DNA from: Desulfarculaceae bacterium JdFR-95
GTDB lineage: Bacteria > Desulfobacterota > Desulfarculia > Desulfarculales > Desulfarculaceae
Assembly: GCA_002011835.1 (NCBI GenBank)
Contig: MTPE01000125.1
Span: forward strand, 11 to 5,283
Direction of reading: 5' to 3'
Length of the DNA: 5,273 nt
Positions 1-5,043 of this stretch are shown here, piece after piece. Positions within the stretch are counted from its first letter, which is position 1; the number at the start of each line of letters is the position of its first letter. The notes below the pieces were generated by a model. It did not search any database, had not been told where the DNA came from, and saw only the letters and a list, made by a program, of their open reading frames with translations. The translations under genes and the position numbers were made by a program.

Positions 1-586
1 CACCTGCCGTTACTCCCGGATCCCTCCAAAGCACCTCCTCCCTTGACAGAGCCGGCCCAATGATTCTACCACCACCCCCGGCGTTTGCCGGATGAGCCTT
101 TTGTAACAGCCGCCTCCAGCTTCCCTCCGCTCCCTGGCGGTGGATCGGCGTGGTTGTGCCTGGGGCGGGGCGGTTTCAGATGCGGGGCGGGCTTCTACGA
201 TCTCTCGCCTTTCCGGCGCGCTTCCAGACAGCTGTTCATCAGAAATAGCGCCGTGTTACGGTGGCAGACCCCCGGCAAGCCGCCGGCCCCTTTGAGCTCA
301 CCAGCCCCTCCTGCCTCCGGCGCTGGTGCCCCCAAGGACGCGTAGTGCGTCCCTCCTGCCCGGCCCACCTTCGGCTCAGCTCCGCTCTTGCCCTTCGCTA
401 TCCTGCCGCCAGCTGTCCGCCCCCTCGCGCTTTTCGGCCTGGCGCGCAGGCCCCTTATACTGTTTTCGGCCCCGTCTCCGGTCTCTTGCACCGCCCCGTC
501 CCCGGTCGGTCCCCTTCCGCGCTTTGCGGGTGCTATCCGGCCTTTCGGTCCAACGAGCCTCTCCCCGCCCCCCGGCTTCGGCCTGC
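1..586. other. Gene-free pyrimidine-rich spacer
   Basis: No open reading frame here has a convincing start, ribosome binding site and protein-like composition; the candidates are Pro/Arg/Ser-rich and look like chance GC-rich frames. The plus strand is markedly C+T rich, especially 300-586. Short hairpins are present: CCGGC-GTTT-GCCGG at 78-91 followed by CCTTTTG, a 6-bp stem with GTT loop at 249-263, CCGGC/GCCGG at 272-286 followed by CCCCTTT, and GGACGC-GTAGT-GCGTCC at 336-352. The 9-mer TTTTCGGCC occurs at 431-439 and 473-481. A plus-strand frame entering from the left edge stops at 61-63, just before the first hairpin, so the tail of an upstream plus-strand gene with a weak terminator is possible but unproven. 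The stretch lies downstream of the minus-strand flagellar gene and may be its 3' region. Confidence 0.5.
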
Positions 587-1303
587 TCAGGCCTTGAGGT
601 CGAGCACGCTGCCCAGCATGTCGTCGAAGGTTTGCACCGAGCGCAGGTTGGCCTCGAAGCTGCGTTGATCTATGGTGAGGTTGACCATCTCGCGGGCGAT
701 GTCCGTGCCCGAGGCCTGCAGGGCGCCGGAGACGATGCGGCCGTGACCGGGGGTGCCGGGTTCGGCGGTGACCGGCGGTCCCGAGGCCCGAGTGGCGCGG
801 AAGGCGTTTCCGCCCACCGGCTCCAGGCTGGCGGCGTTGCCGAACACCGCGGTCTGGATCTGGCCCTCGGCCAGTACGGTGCCGTCGTCGGCCAGGGCCT
901 GGACCTGACCGGTGGAAGTGACCCGGATGGAGGTGGCCTCCTGGGGAATCTCTATGGGCGGGACCAGGGAGCGGCCTAGGGCGTCCACCATCTGGCCCTC
1001 GGCGTTGATCACGAAGTTGCCCGCGCGGGTGTAGAGCTGGCCGCCAGCGCCGTCGTTGATCACGAAGAAGCCCGGCCCGTCGATGGCCAGGTCCAGGGCG
1101 CGCTCGGTGGGCACGACAGGACCGGCGCCCAGGGGCGTGGTGCCCGCAGCCTGGACCCCGCCTCCGGCCACGTCGGCCTGGTCCACCCGTCGGGGCACGA
1201 AGGCGGTGGTGCTGGCGTTGGCCAGGTTGTGGGCGGTCTGATTCACCCGCCGCCCAGCCAGGCGCAAGGCGCTGACCGCTGCGTAAATGCCTGGGATCAC
1301 CAT
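587..1303 (-). CDS. Flagellar rod/hook protein, FlgE/F/G family
   Basis: This is a 238-residue axial protein of the flagellar basal body; members of this family polymerise outside the inner membrane to build the rod or hook after export by the flagellar type III apparatus. Three family regions are visible. The N-terminal rod motif covers about residues 5-35 (GIYAAVSALRLAG, then HNLANASTTAF, matching the family NNLANxxTxGF). The central FlgE/F/G region covers about 65-115 (ALDLAIDGPGFFVI, then LYTRAGNF and GQMVDALGRSLVP). The C-terminal rod motif covers about 188-236 (GALQASGTD, EMVNLTIDQRSFEANLRSVQT). Like other axial proteins it has no cleavable signal peptide. The ATG at 1303 has a GAAGG Shine-Dalgarno at 1315-1311, 7 nt upstream. 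It is a little shorter than E. coli FlgF (251) and FlgG (260), and its N-terminus is typical of neither, so I do not assign flgF or flgG. It lies 86 nt after the 104-residue gene and probably shares its sigma-28 promoter. Confidence 0.93.
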   Translation of the reverse strand: MVIPGIYAAVSALRLAGRRVNQTAHNLANASTTAFVPRRVDQADVAGGGVQAAGTTPLGAGPVVPTERALDLAIDGPGFFVINDGAGGQLYTRAGNFVINAEGQMVDALGRSLVPPIEIPQEATSIRVTSTGQVQALADDGTVLAEGQIQTAVFGNAASLEPVGGNAFRATRASGPPVTAEPGTPGHGRIVSGALQASGTDIAREMVNLTIDQRSFEANLRSVQTFDDMLGSVLDLKA

Positions 1304-1389
1304 GATTTCGCCTTCATACCCTCGAGAAGGCCGTGTACAAACCGCTCTCTATTTCATATTAGCAATCCCTGGCCTCGCAGCCAAGCGCA

Positions 1390-1704
1390 TCACATGACCA
1401 GAGGAGCCAGCAAGGAGAGGATGACCCGCCGATCAAGCTTGGAATGCACTTCGCCCAGCTCGTCCTGGTTGAGCTGGGGCAGATCCTCCTGTAGACGCCG
1501 GAGGGCCTGCTCCGCTTCCAGGGCGGTGGGTATGTCGGTGCTCACCGCCCGGCGGTTCTCAGTGGAGACCAAGCTGACCACATCATCCCGGCGCGGAGGC
1601 GTGGAGGGCGAAGCTGGGGGCTGGCTGGTGCGCTGGCGCACGGGTTCGCCCTTACGCGAGGGATTGCTCACGATGAGTTTTAGATAGGGCGGAAACTGTA
1701 CCAT
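1390..1704 (-). CDS. Small uncharacterised protein in flagellar unit
   Basis: A 104-residue protein I do not recognise. Residues 1-15 (MVQFPPYLKLIVSNP) are mildly hydrophobic. Residues 16-39 form a basic, Pro/Ser/Thr-rich linker that is probably disordered. Residues 57-100 look helical and charged (EAEQALRRLQEDLPQLNQDE, then LDRRVILSLLAPLV). There is no signal peptide, membrane helix or cysteine. It is the first gene after a strong sigma-28-type promoter and precedes the rod/hook gene on the same strand, so a flagellar role is inferred. The linker-DxVSL-helices layout vaguely recalls the anti-sigma factor FlgM, and flgM is often under sigma-28 control, but the FlgM C-terminal signature is not clear. 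The ATG at 1704 lacks a good Shine-Dalgarno; an in-frame GTG at residue 12 is an alternative without a better site. Confidence 0.7.
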   Translation of the reverse strand: MVQFPPYLKLIVSNPSRKGEPVRQRTSQPPASPSTPPRRDDVVSLVSTENRRAVSTDIPTALEAEQALRRLQEDLPQLNQDELGEVHSKLDRRVILSLLAPLVM

Positions 1705-1785
1705 TTTTGTGCAGCCAGGTGGTCCGGGGTTAAGGTCTTCGCTGTTTTCCGGGCAGGCACTCAGGGCACATTACTTCTGATTGCC

Positions 1786-1813
1786 CTATCGGCAGGGAGG
1801 GGAGAAAACTTTA
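1786..1813 (-). promoter_or_regulatory. Sigma-28 (FliA) flagellar promoter
   Basis: On the minus strand TAAAGTTT (1813-1806) is followed after 12 nt by GCCGATAG (1793-1786). The enterobacterial FliA consensus is TAAAGTTT, 11 nt, GCCGATAA, so the -35 half is perfect, the -10 half is 7 of 8, and the spacer is one base longer. Transcription would start near 1779, about 75 nt before the 104-residue gene, and could continue into the rod/hook gene. The DNA upstream of the -35 is A/T-tract rich, as in UP elements. The match and its position ahead of a flagellar gene are seen directly; activity is inferred. Confidence 0.72.
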
Positions 1814-1846
1814 ACAAAAAAAGCCCCTCAGAGAAATTTTTTTGTT
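1813..1846. repeat. A/T-rich inverted repeat above sigma-28 promoter
   Basis: AACAAAAAAA (1813-1822) and TTTTTTTGTT (1837-1846) are perfect 10-nt inverted complements around a 14-nt centre. In addition GAGGGG (1797-1802) can pair with CCCCTC (1824-1829), and that stem is followed by TTTTTTTGTTTT on the plus strand, which resembles a terminator with a long loop. No plus-strand gene precedes it. It may be a terminator, a protein-binding A-tract or an UP-like element for the adjacent promoter; the sequence does not decide. Confidence 0.35.
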
Positions 1847-1878
1847 TTGTCATTGTTTTCAAATGGTTGCTACACACG

Positions 1879-1900
1879 GCCGCGCAAGAACCAGCGCGGC
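1879..1900. repeat. GC-rich 7-bp hairpin in AT-rich island
   Basis: GCCGCGC (1879-1885) and GCGCGGC (1894-1900) form a perfect stem with an 8-nt loop (AAGAACCA on plus). It is the only GC-rich block in an otherwise AT-rich segment. On the plus strand it is followed by GATTTCTTG, too few T residues for a convincing terminator. A transcript from the minus-strand promoter candidate at 1923-1950 would carry it close to its 5' end. Confidence 0.4.
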
Positions 1901-1906
1901 GATTTC

Positions 1907-1936
1907 TTGAACTTTTACATGAAGTATATCTACAAT
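1907..1936 (+). promoter_or_regulatory. Candidate sigma-70 promoter, plus strand
   Basis: TTGAAC (1907-1912), an 18-nt spacer and TACAAT (1931-1936) match the housekeeping promoter pattern. The -10 box and spacer length are the same as at the pckA promoter (2988-3017). Transcription would enter 1943 onwards, where I find no credible protein gene, so the product would be an untranslated RNA or the site is spurious. AT-rich DNA makes chance matches common. Confidence 0.35.
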
Positions 1937-1950
1937 AGCTTGCGATTCAA
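1923..1950 (-). promoter_or_regulatory. Candidate sigma-70 promoter, minus strand
   Basis: On the minus strand TTGAAT (1950-1945), a 16-nt spacer and TATACT (1928-1923) resemble a housekeeping promoter. It overlaps the plus-strand candidate almost completely, giving a divergent pair. It would read towards the flagellar genes with a start near 1916, giving them a constitutive promoter upstream of the sigma-28 one and a leader of about 210 nt that contains the hairpin at 1879-1900. Confidence 0.3.
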
Positions 1951-2254
1951 AGGCTTTTTTCCTTCCCATGCTAAGCGAACGGCCCCAAGGCCTTGGCAGG
2001 AACAGTACCAAGCCCACACAACTGGAACCGCCGACCGCGCAGGGGCGGGGCAAGAGATGTGACCAGAAGGGCTGCGCGGACAGGTGCGATGGCGTACAAA
2101 AGCGCTACCGACTGCACCACAGACGCCGGACCGGTGCTCGCAGGGGATCAGGGCGACCGGCCCAAGCCCACGCGATCCAGAGCAAACCGAAACCAGAGGT
2201 GAACCCACCAGAGTTCAGCCGCGGCCACCCGTACGCAGGGCCAGCCTCGACTGA

Positions 2255-2262
2255 GGGAAGGG
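2255..2262 (+). promoter_or_regulatory. KOPS-like octamer GGGAAGGG
   Basis: An exact match to the E. coli FtsK-orienting consensus GGGNAGGG on the plus strand, pointing right towards the dif-like site 175 bp away. It is the only copy I find left of that site; none points the other way there. Whether this organism's FtsK uses the E. coli octamer is unknown. Confidence 0.35.
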
Positions 2263-2354
2263 ACTACCCGCGCCGCGTATGAGCGCACCGCCAGCCGGCA
2301 AAGGGAGGAGGGAGCGGAGCTGGATGGCGTTGTTGTCGTCGGTCGTAACTGGAA

Positions 2355-2412
2355 GGCGCTCGGACGGAGGGGGGGGGCGCTCGGATGGGTGCGCATGGTG
2401 GGGCGCAGGGGG
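2355..2412 (+). repeat. G-tract cluster with 13-nt direct repeats
   Basis: GGCGCTCGGACGG (2355-2367) is repeated with one change as GGCGCTCGGATGG (2376-2388). Between and overlapping them is a run of nine G (2369-2377). Further G-tracts follow at 2387-2389, 2400-2403 and 2408-2412. Four G-tracts with loops of 9, 10 and 4 nt could fold into a loose G-quadruplex on the plus strand, 25-70 bp from the dif-like site. The run is also a likely place for sequencing or replication slippage. Confidence 0.5.
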
Positions 2413-2436
2413 CGAGCGTGGCTTCACGCCTAGCTT

Positions 2437-2464
2437 TCGTTACATAATATATCTTATGCGACGC
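2437..2464 (-). other. dif: dif-like XerC/XerD recombination site
   Basis: Read on the minus strand the 28 bp divide into an 11-nt XerC-type arm GCGTCGCATAA (2464-2454), a 6-nt centre GATATA (2453-2448) and an 11-nt XerD-type arm TTATGTAACGA (2447-2437). From memory, E. coli dif has arms GGTGCGCATAA and TTATGTTAAAT around TGTATA, and the B. subtilis XerD-side arm is TTATGTAAACT. The inner bases CGCATAA and TTATGTAA, which contact the recombinases, and the 11-6-11 spacing are therefore kept; the outer bases differ. dif sites resolve chromosome dimers at division with XerC, XerD and FtsK. Support from context: it sits in a gene-free region, with a G-to-C strand shift and octamers pointing towards it. 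It could instead be a dif copy at the edge of an integrated element; no second full copy is in the window. Confidence 0.72.
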
Positions 2465-2987
2465 AAATACTGCGGGTCGTGAGGCGGGAGCGCAGAGCAA
2501 CCCAGTTCCAGCTAGTTAGACGAGATATACCTATTAGATGCCGGGGAAGTGTAGGACTTCACGGGCTCGCTGATGTCGGCCGTGGCTGCGATCCACCAGC
2601 CCAGGAGCTGGCTGCAGGTCGCACGCGGTTGGTCATGACCGCCGCCCGAATCGCCGCCTGTGGCCACTGACTGCGGGCTCGCTGTTTGGTCACTCGCTGC
2701 CTGTCCCGGCATGTTTCAGCCCCATCCACCCGGGGACGCTGGATCGAAGACCGGATCGCGCTGCCGCTTCTCTCTGGGGCGCTCTTCCCGGCCCGTCTTG
2801 GCGGGATGTCTTTGGTGGTGTTGATGGCGTAGGGGTTCCAGCGCGGCTGGGCCAGAGACAAAAACTTGATGTTTTACTTCATATTATTTAGTTACTATGC
2901 GTAATGATTGACAAAAATGTTTGGCCCACCCCGCCGAGTGCGCGGCCCGGCAGCCGCAATTCCCGCCCATTGAGGGTGCTTATCGGC
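2465..2987. other. Gene-free stretch right of dif-like site
   Basis: The longest frame is a 100-residue Arg/Ser/Pro-rich minus-strand frame with a TTG start and no good ribosome binding site; it matches nothing I recognise and I do not call it. The stretch shifts to a mild C excess on the plus strand (about 64 C to 55 G in 2641-2820). It holds an interrupted palindrome at 2625-2645 and an AT-rich patch at 2858-2920. In that patch GACAAAAA occurs twice (2857-2864, 2910-2917), flanked by a 7-bp inverted pair TGGGCCA/TGGCCCA (2848-2854, 2922-2928). A TTGACA at 2908-2913 has no -10 partner at normal spacing. Confidence 0.45.
2625..2645. repeat. Interrupted palindrome (operator-like)
   Basis: GGTCATGACC (2631-2640) is a perfect 10-bp palindrome, flanked by GCGG (2625-2628) and CCGC (2642-2645), which are also complementary. 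Such dyads are typical of dimeric regulator sites, but no gene or promoter is close enough to give it a target, and GC-rich DNA produces palindromes by chance. Confidence 0.3.
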
Positions 2988-3017
2988 TTGACTGCTCTCC
3001 CGGCCAAAGGCTACAAT
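2988..3017 (+). promoter_or_regulatory. Sigma-70 promoter of pckA
   Basis: TTGACT (2988-2993), an 18-nt spacer and TACAAT (3012-3017) match the housekeeping consensus at 5 of 6 positions in each box. The expected start is near 3024, giving a leader of about 120 nt before the pckA ATG at 3146. It is the best promoter match of this class in the window and is correctly oriented for the gene. Confidence 0.65.
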
Positions 3018-3062
3018 GTAGCTAAGCGACGAAATTCACATGGCCGGTGGGGGGCCTGTTCC

Positions 3063-3090
3063 GCGCCCTCGGCGCCGGCGTTTTCTGTTT
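3063..3090 (+). promoter_or_regulatory. Hairpin plus T-rich run in pckA leader
   Basis: GCGCC (3063-3067), a CTC loop and GGCGC (3071-3075) form a compact stem, followed after CGGCG by TTTTCTGTTT (3081-3090). A second pairing, GACCG (3092-3096) with CGGTC (3116-3120), is possible further down. The first structure resembles a weak intrinsic terminator inside the leader, which would fit attenuation of pckA, but the T-run is interrupted and sits 5 nt from the stem. I see no leader peptide or known riboswitch. Confidence 0.25.
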
Positions 3091-3134
3091 CGACCGGGGT
3101 CCCGCCCTGCTTTCGCGGTCCCCTTACGATACAT

Positions 3135-3139
3135 GGAGG
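3135..3139 (+). promoter_or_regulatory. Ribosome binding site fixing the pckA start
   Basis: GGAGG lies 6 nt before the ATG at 3146. The same frame is open from further upstream, which would add 33 residues, but those upstream starts have no Shine-Dalgarno and the added residues (rich in Gly, Arg and Phe) are unlike the enzyme. The ATG at 3146 is therefore the start. Confidence 0.85.
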
Positions 3140-3145
3140 CTTTAC

Positions 3146-4921
3146 ATGGCCAGCAAACCGTCCTGGAAATACTACAAGCGCCTGGGGGACATGTCGCCCC
3201 TGCGCGCCATTGCGGAGAGCGTGTTCAACGGGCAGAACGCCACCGGCAGTCCTCGCGTGGTGAGCGCGGCCGAGGTCTATAAGATGGCCTGTCGCCTGCC
3301 CCACGTGACCGTAACCGACCTGCCCATCCACAAGGGCTCGATAAAGCGTCTGGGTCTGCCGGCCGACGCCAAGGTGATCAACGACAATCATGGGGACGTG
3401 GTGGGCCGTTCGGCCGAGGCGCGGGTGTTCTACAACCGGGTCTCTCCCGAGGAGCAGAACGCCATCGAGGCCATGCTGCGGGAGGCGGTCTACGAAATGC
3501 AGGTCAACCACGACCTGATCATCTGCGAGGCGGTGGTGGGTCTGCACCCGGACATGATGGTCAAGGCCCGGCTGTGCGCGCCGGAGACCGACGCTTCCAA
3601 CATGTTCAATTGGCTGGCGAATTTCAATCCCCTCTCCGCGGTGCCGGAGTATGACTCCAGCCGGGAGCTCGACGTGCCCGACATCCTGTTCGTGGCCTAT
3701 CCCGACTGGGAGCCCGACCTGGACTACCTGCGGCGGCTGTATCCACCCTGGTTCGAGGATCCCTTGTTCCACCGTTGGTTCCGGGGATGTGTGGTGGTGG
3801 ACGAGGTGCACAAGACCATCTTCAACCTGGGTTTGCGCTACTTCGGCGAGCGCAAGAAGGGCACGCTCACCATGGCTTGGACCGCGGGTATGGACCTGGG
3901 CGCGGTGGCCGCCCACGGCTCCATCAAGGAGATCGACTTCTCCCACTGCCCCGGCTACGAGCACCGCGGGAAGCAAGTGATCAGTTTCTATGGTCTTTCC
4001 GGCTCGGGCAAGAGCAGCCACGGCAACAGCCACGACAATGGCGGCACCCTGCCCCAAGGCGCCAAGGTCACCATCGCCCACGACGACGCCTTCCAGATCG
4101 ACTACAAGAACCGTGTCTGCTACGTCTGGGAGCCTTCGCTGTTCGACAAGACCGACGCCCGCGAGCTGGACCACCCGGACTGGGAGTACCTGATCAGCAC
4201 CCAGAACATGCTGGTGTGCGAGGTGGACGGCAAACGGGTGCCCTACGGCCAGGACGTGCGCAACAAAAACGGCCGCGCCATCTTCGCTCGCGAGCTTCTG
4301 GGCGCCACCACCGACTCCATCGGCTTCCCCCACCACGTCAACTGGCTGCTCAAGGACACCACCCTGCCCCCCATCATCCGCATCACGGACAAGGCCCTGG
4401 CCGTGGCCATGGGCGCCACCCTCATGACCAAGCGCACCGCAGCCGAGAACGTCTCCCTGGAGGAGATGAAGAAGCTCAAGATCGTGCCCTTCGCCAACCC
4501 CTTCCGGGTGTACGAGCTGTGGCGGGACTGCGAGGGCTACATGGCGGTGTTCGAGGCCGGGGCCAACTGCTACGCCTGGAACGCCGGCGGCAACGGCCTG
4601 TGGCGCAGCAGCGACGAGGACCAAGTGCCCATCCCCCTGCAGACCTCCCTGCACCTGCACACCCTGGTGCTCACCGGCGAGATCGAGTGGGAGGACCATC
4701 CTTATATAGAAGGCGCCCAGGTACCGGCCCCCAGCATCGACAAGTTCATCCCCGGCTACTACGAGACCTACGATCTGACCAAGGTACAGAACAAAGACGC
4801 CTACTTGGAAACTCTGGCCCACCGCTTCCAGCAGCGCCGGGAGTTCCTGGAGTCCAGCGACCTGCAGGAAAAGCCCGAACTGCTGAAGATGCTGGTGGAC
4901 AGCCTCAAGCTGAAGGTGTGA
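3146..4921 (+). CDS. pckA: Phosphoenolpyruvate carboxykinase (ATP), divergent
   Basis: A 591-residue cytoplasmic enzyme expected to interconvert oxaloacetate plus ATP with phosphoenolpyruvate, CO2 and ADP at the gluconeogenic/anaplerotic node. In order: a GRS motif at residues 87-89 matching the substrate-binding arginine region (E. coli R65); YFGERKKG at 232-239, matching E. coli YxGExKKG with its metal- and substrate-binding lysine; H257 in AAHGS, matching E. coli H232; the ATP P-loop GLSGSGKSS at 283-291 (E. coli GLSGTGKTT); an HDD metal-binding motif at 312-314 (E. coli GDD); and R377 in NGRAIF, a candidate for E. coli R333. GLSGxGK marks the ATP rather than the GTP class. It is longer than E. 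coli PckA (540), the P-loop to DD spacing is about 10 residues longer with a His/Asn/Gly-rich insert, and the C-terminal part is distinctive. All key residues appear present, so activity is likely. It has its own promoter and no co-transcribed neighbour in view. Confidence 0.88.
   Translation: MASKPSWKYYKRLGDMSPLRAIAESVFNGQNATGSPRVVSAAEVYKMACRLPHVTVTDLPIHKGSIKRLGLPADAKVINDNHGDVVGRSAEARVFYNRVSPEEQNAIEAMLREAVYEMQVNHDLIICEAVVGLHPDMMVKARLCAPETDASNMFNWLANFNPLSAVPEYDSSRELDVPDILFVAYPDWEPDLDYLRRLYPPWFEDPLFHRWFRGCVVVDEVHKTIFNLGLRYFGERKKGTLTMAWTAGMDLGAVAAHGSIKEIDFSHCPGYEHRGKQVISFYGLSGSGKSSHGNSHDNGGTLPQGAKVTIAHDDAFQIDYKNRVCYVWEPSLFDKTDARELDHPDWEYLISTQNMLVCEVDGKRVPYGQDVRNKNGRAIFARELLGATTDSIGFPHHVNWLLKDTTLPPIIRITDKALAVAMGATLMTKRTAAENVSLEEMKKLKIVPFANPFRVYELWRDCEGYMAVFEAGANCYAWNAGGNGLWRSSDEDQVPIPLQTSLHLHTLVLTGEIEWEDHPYIEGAQVPAPSIDKFIPGYYETYDLTKVQNKDAYLETLAHRFQQRREFLESSDLQEKPELLKMLVDSLKLKV
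4047..4054 (-). promoter_or_regulatory. KOPS-like octamer GGGCAGGG
   Basis: CCCTGCCC on the plus strand is GGGNAGGG on the minus strand, pointing left towards the dif-like site. It lies inside pckA, where codon choice for Leu-Pro also explains it. A second identical copy inside the gene is at 4362-4369. Confidence 0.25.
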
Positions 4922-4983
4922 GCCGGCGCCGGTCCGCCCTGGGGTGAGGCCGCAAAACCAGGTTCTTGGCGAAAGACGTTGCG

Positions 4984-5024
4984 CGCCCATATCCTTCCTG
5001 GGGATGGCAGGTGGGATATGGGCG
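4984..5024 (+). terminator. Long hairpin 62 nt after pckA
   Basis: CGCCCATATCC (4984-4994) and GGATATGGGCG (5014-5024) form a perfect 11-bp stem. Inside it, after a 2x2 internal loop, CCTG (4997-5000) pairs with CAGG (5008-5011) around a 7-nt loop. It is followed by TCCCCTTCTCCC, which is pyrimidine-rich but poor in T, so termination would be weak; protection of the pckA mRNA 3' end is an equally good role. Confidence 0.5.
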
Positions 5025-5043
5025 TCCCCTTCTCCCGCCTGCG

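Larger units (their letters stand above)
1951..2436. other. Gene-free G-rich stretch left of dif-like site
   Basis: Open frames here are Arg/Gly/Pro-rich and have no convincing ribosome binding sites or recognisable motifs, so I call no gene. The stretch contains a perfect 12-bp palindrome CCAAGGCCTTGG at 1985-1996, a GGGAAGGG octamer at 2255-2262, and a G-run with flanking direct repeats at 2355-2412. In 2281-2400 a hand count gives about 59 G against 25 C on the plus strand. No tRNA, tmRNA, RNase P or SRP RNA signature was recognised. Confidence 0.5.

Noticed and set aside
27..38. GGAGG followed by TTG on the minus strand, a possible gene start leaving the left edge
   Set aside because: Only 4 nt of spacing, a rare start codon and fewer than ten codons visible, so it cannot be judged.
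43..70. Perfect -35 box TTGACA at 43-48
   Set aside because: The best -10 at a workable distance (TCTACC) matches only 3 of 6 positions, and no gene follows.
326..979. 217-residue plus-strand open frame
   Set aside because: Its second half is antisense to the rod/hook gene and its first half is Arg/Pro/Ser-rich, with no ribosome binding site.
1355..1385. Sigma-54-like GG...GC pattern before the rod/hook gene (minus strand, ending in TTGCT)
   Set aside because: Only 9 nt separate GG and GC instead of the strict 10, and the -24 element lacks TGGCAC.
1859..1969. 36-residue minus-strand frame beginning MGRKKAFESQ
   Set aside because: Its beginning recalls the N-terminus of TetR-type regulators, but similarity stops after a few residues, no Shine-Dalgarno precedes the ATG, and it covers the promoter island. 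At most it is a decayed fragment.
1968..2282. 104-residue plus-strand frame after the candidate promoter at 1907-1936
   Set aside because: No Shine-Dalgarno, basic low-complexity composition and no motif.
2559..2861. 100-residue minus-strand frame with TTG start
   Set aside because: Arg/Ser/Pro-rich composition, no recognisable motif and no good ribosome binding site.
2876..2905. Possible second dif near TATGCG in the AT-rich patch
   Set aside because: A XerC-like CGCATA is present on the minus strand, but the XerD-side arm (AATAATATG) does not match TTATGTAA at the required spacing.
2908..2936. TTGACA upstream of pckA
   Set aside because: At 16-18 nt spacing there is only GC-rich sequence and no -10 box; the promoter at 2988-3017 is far better.
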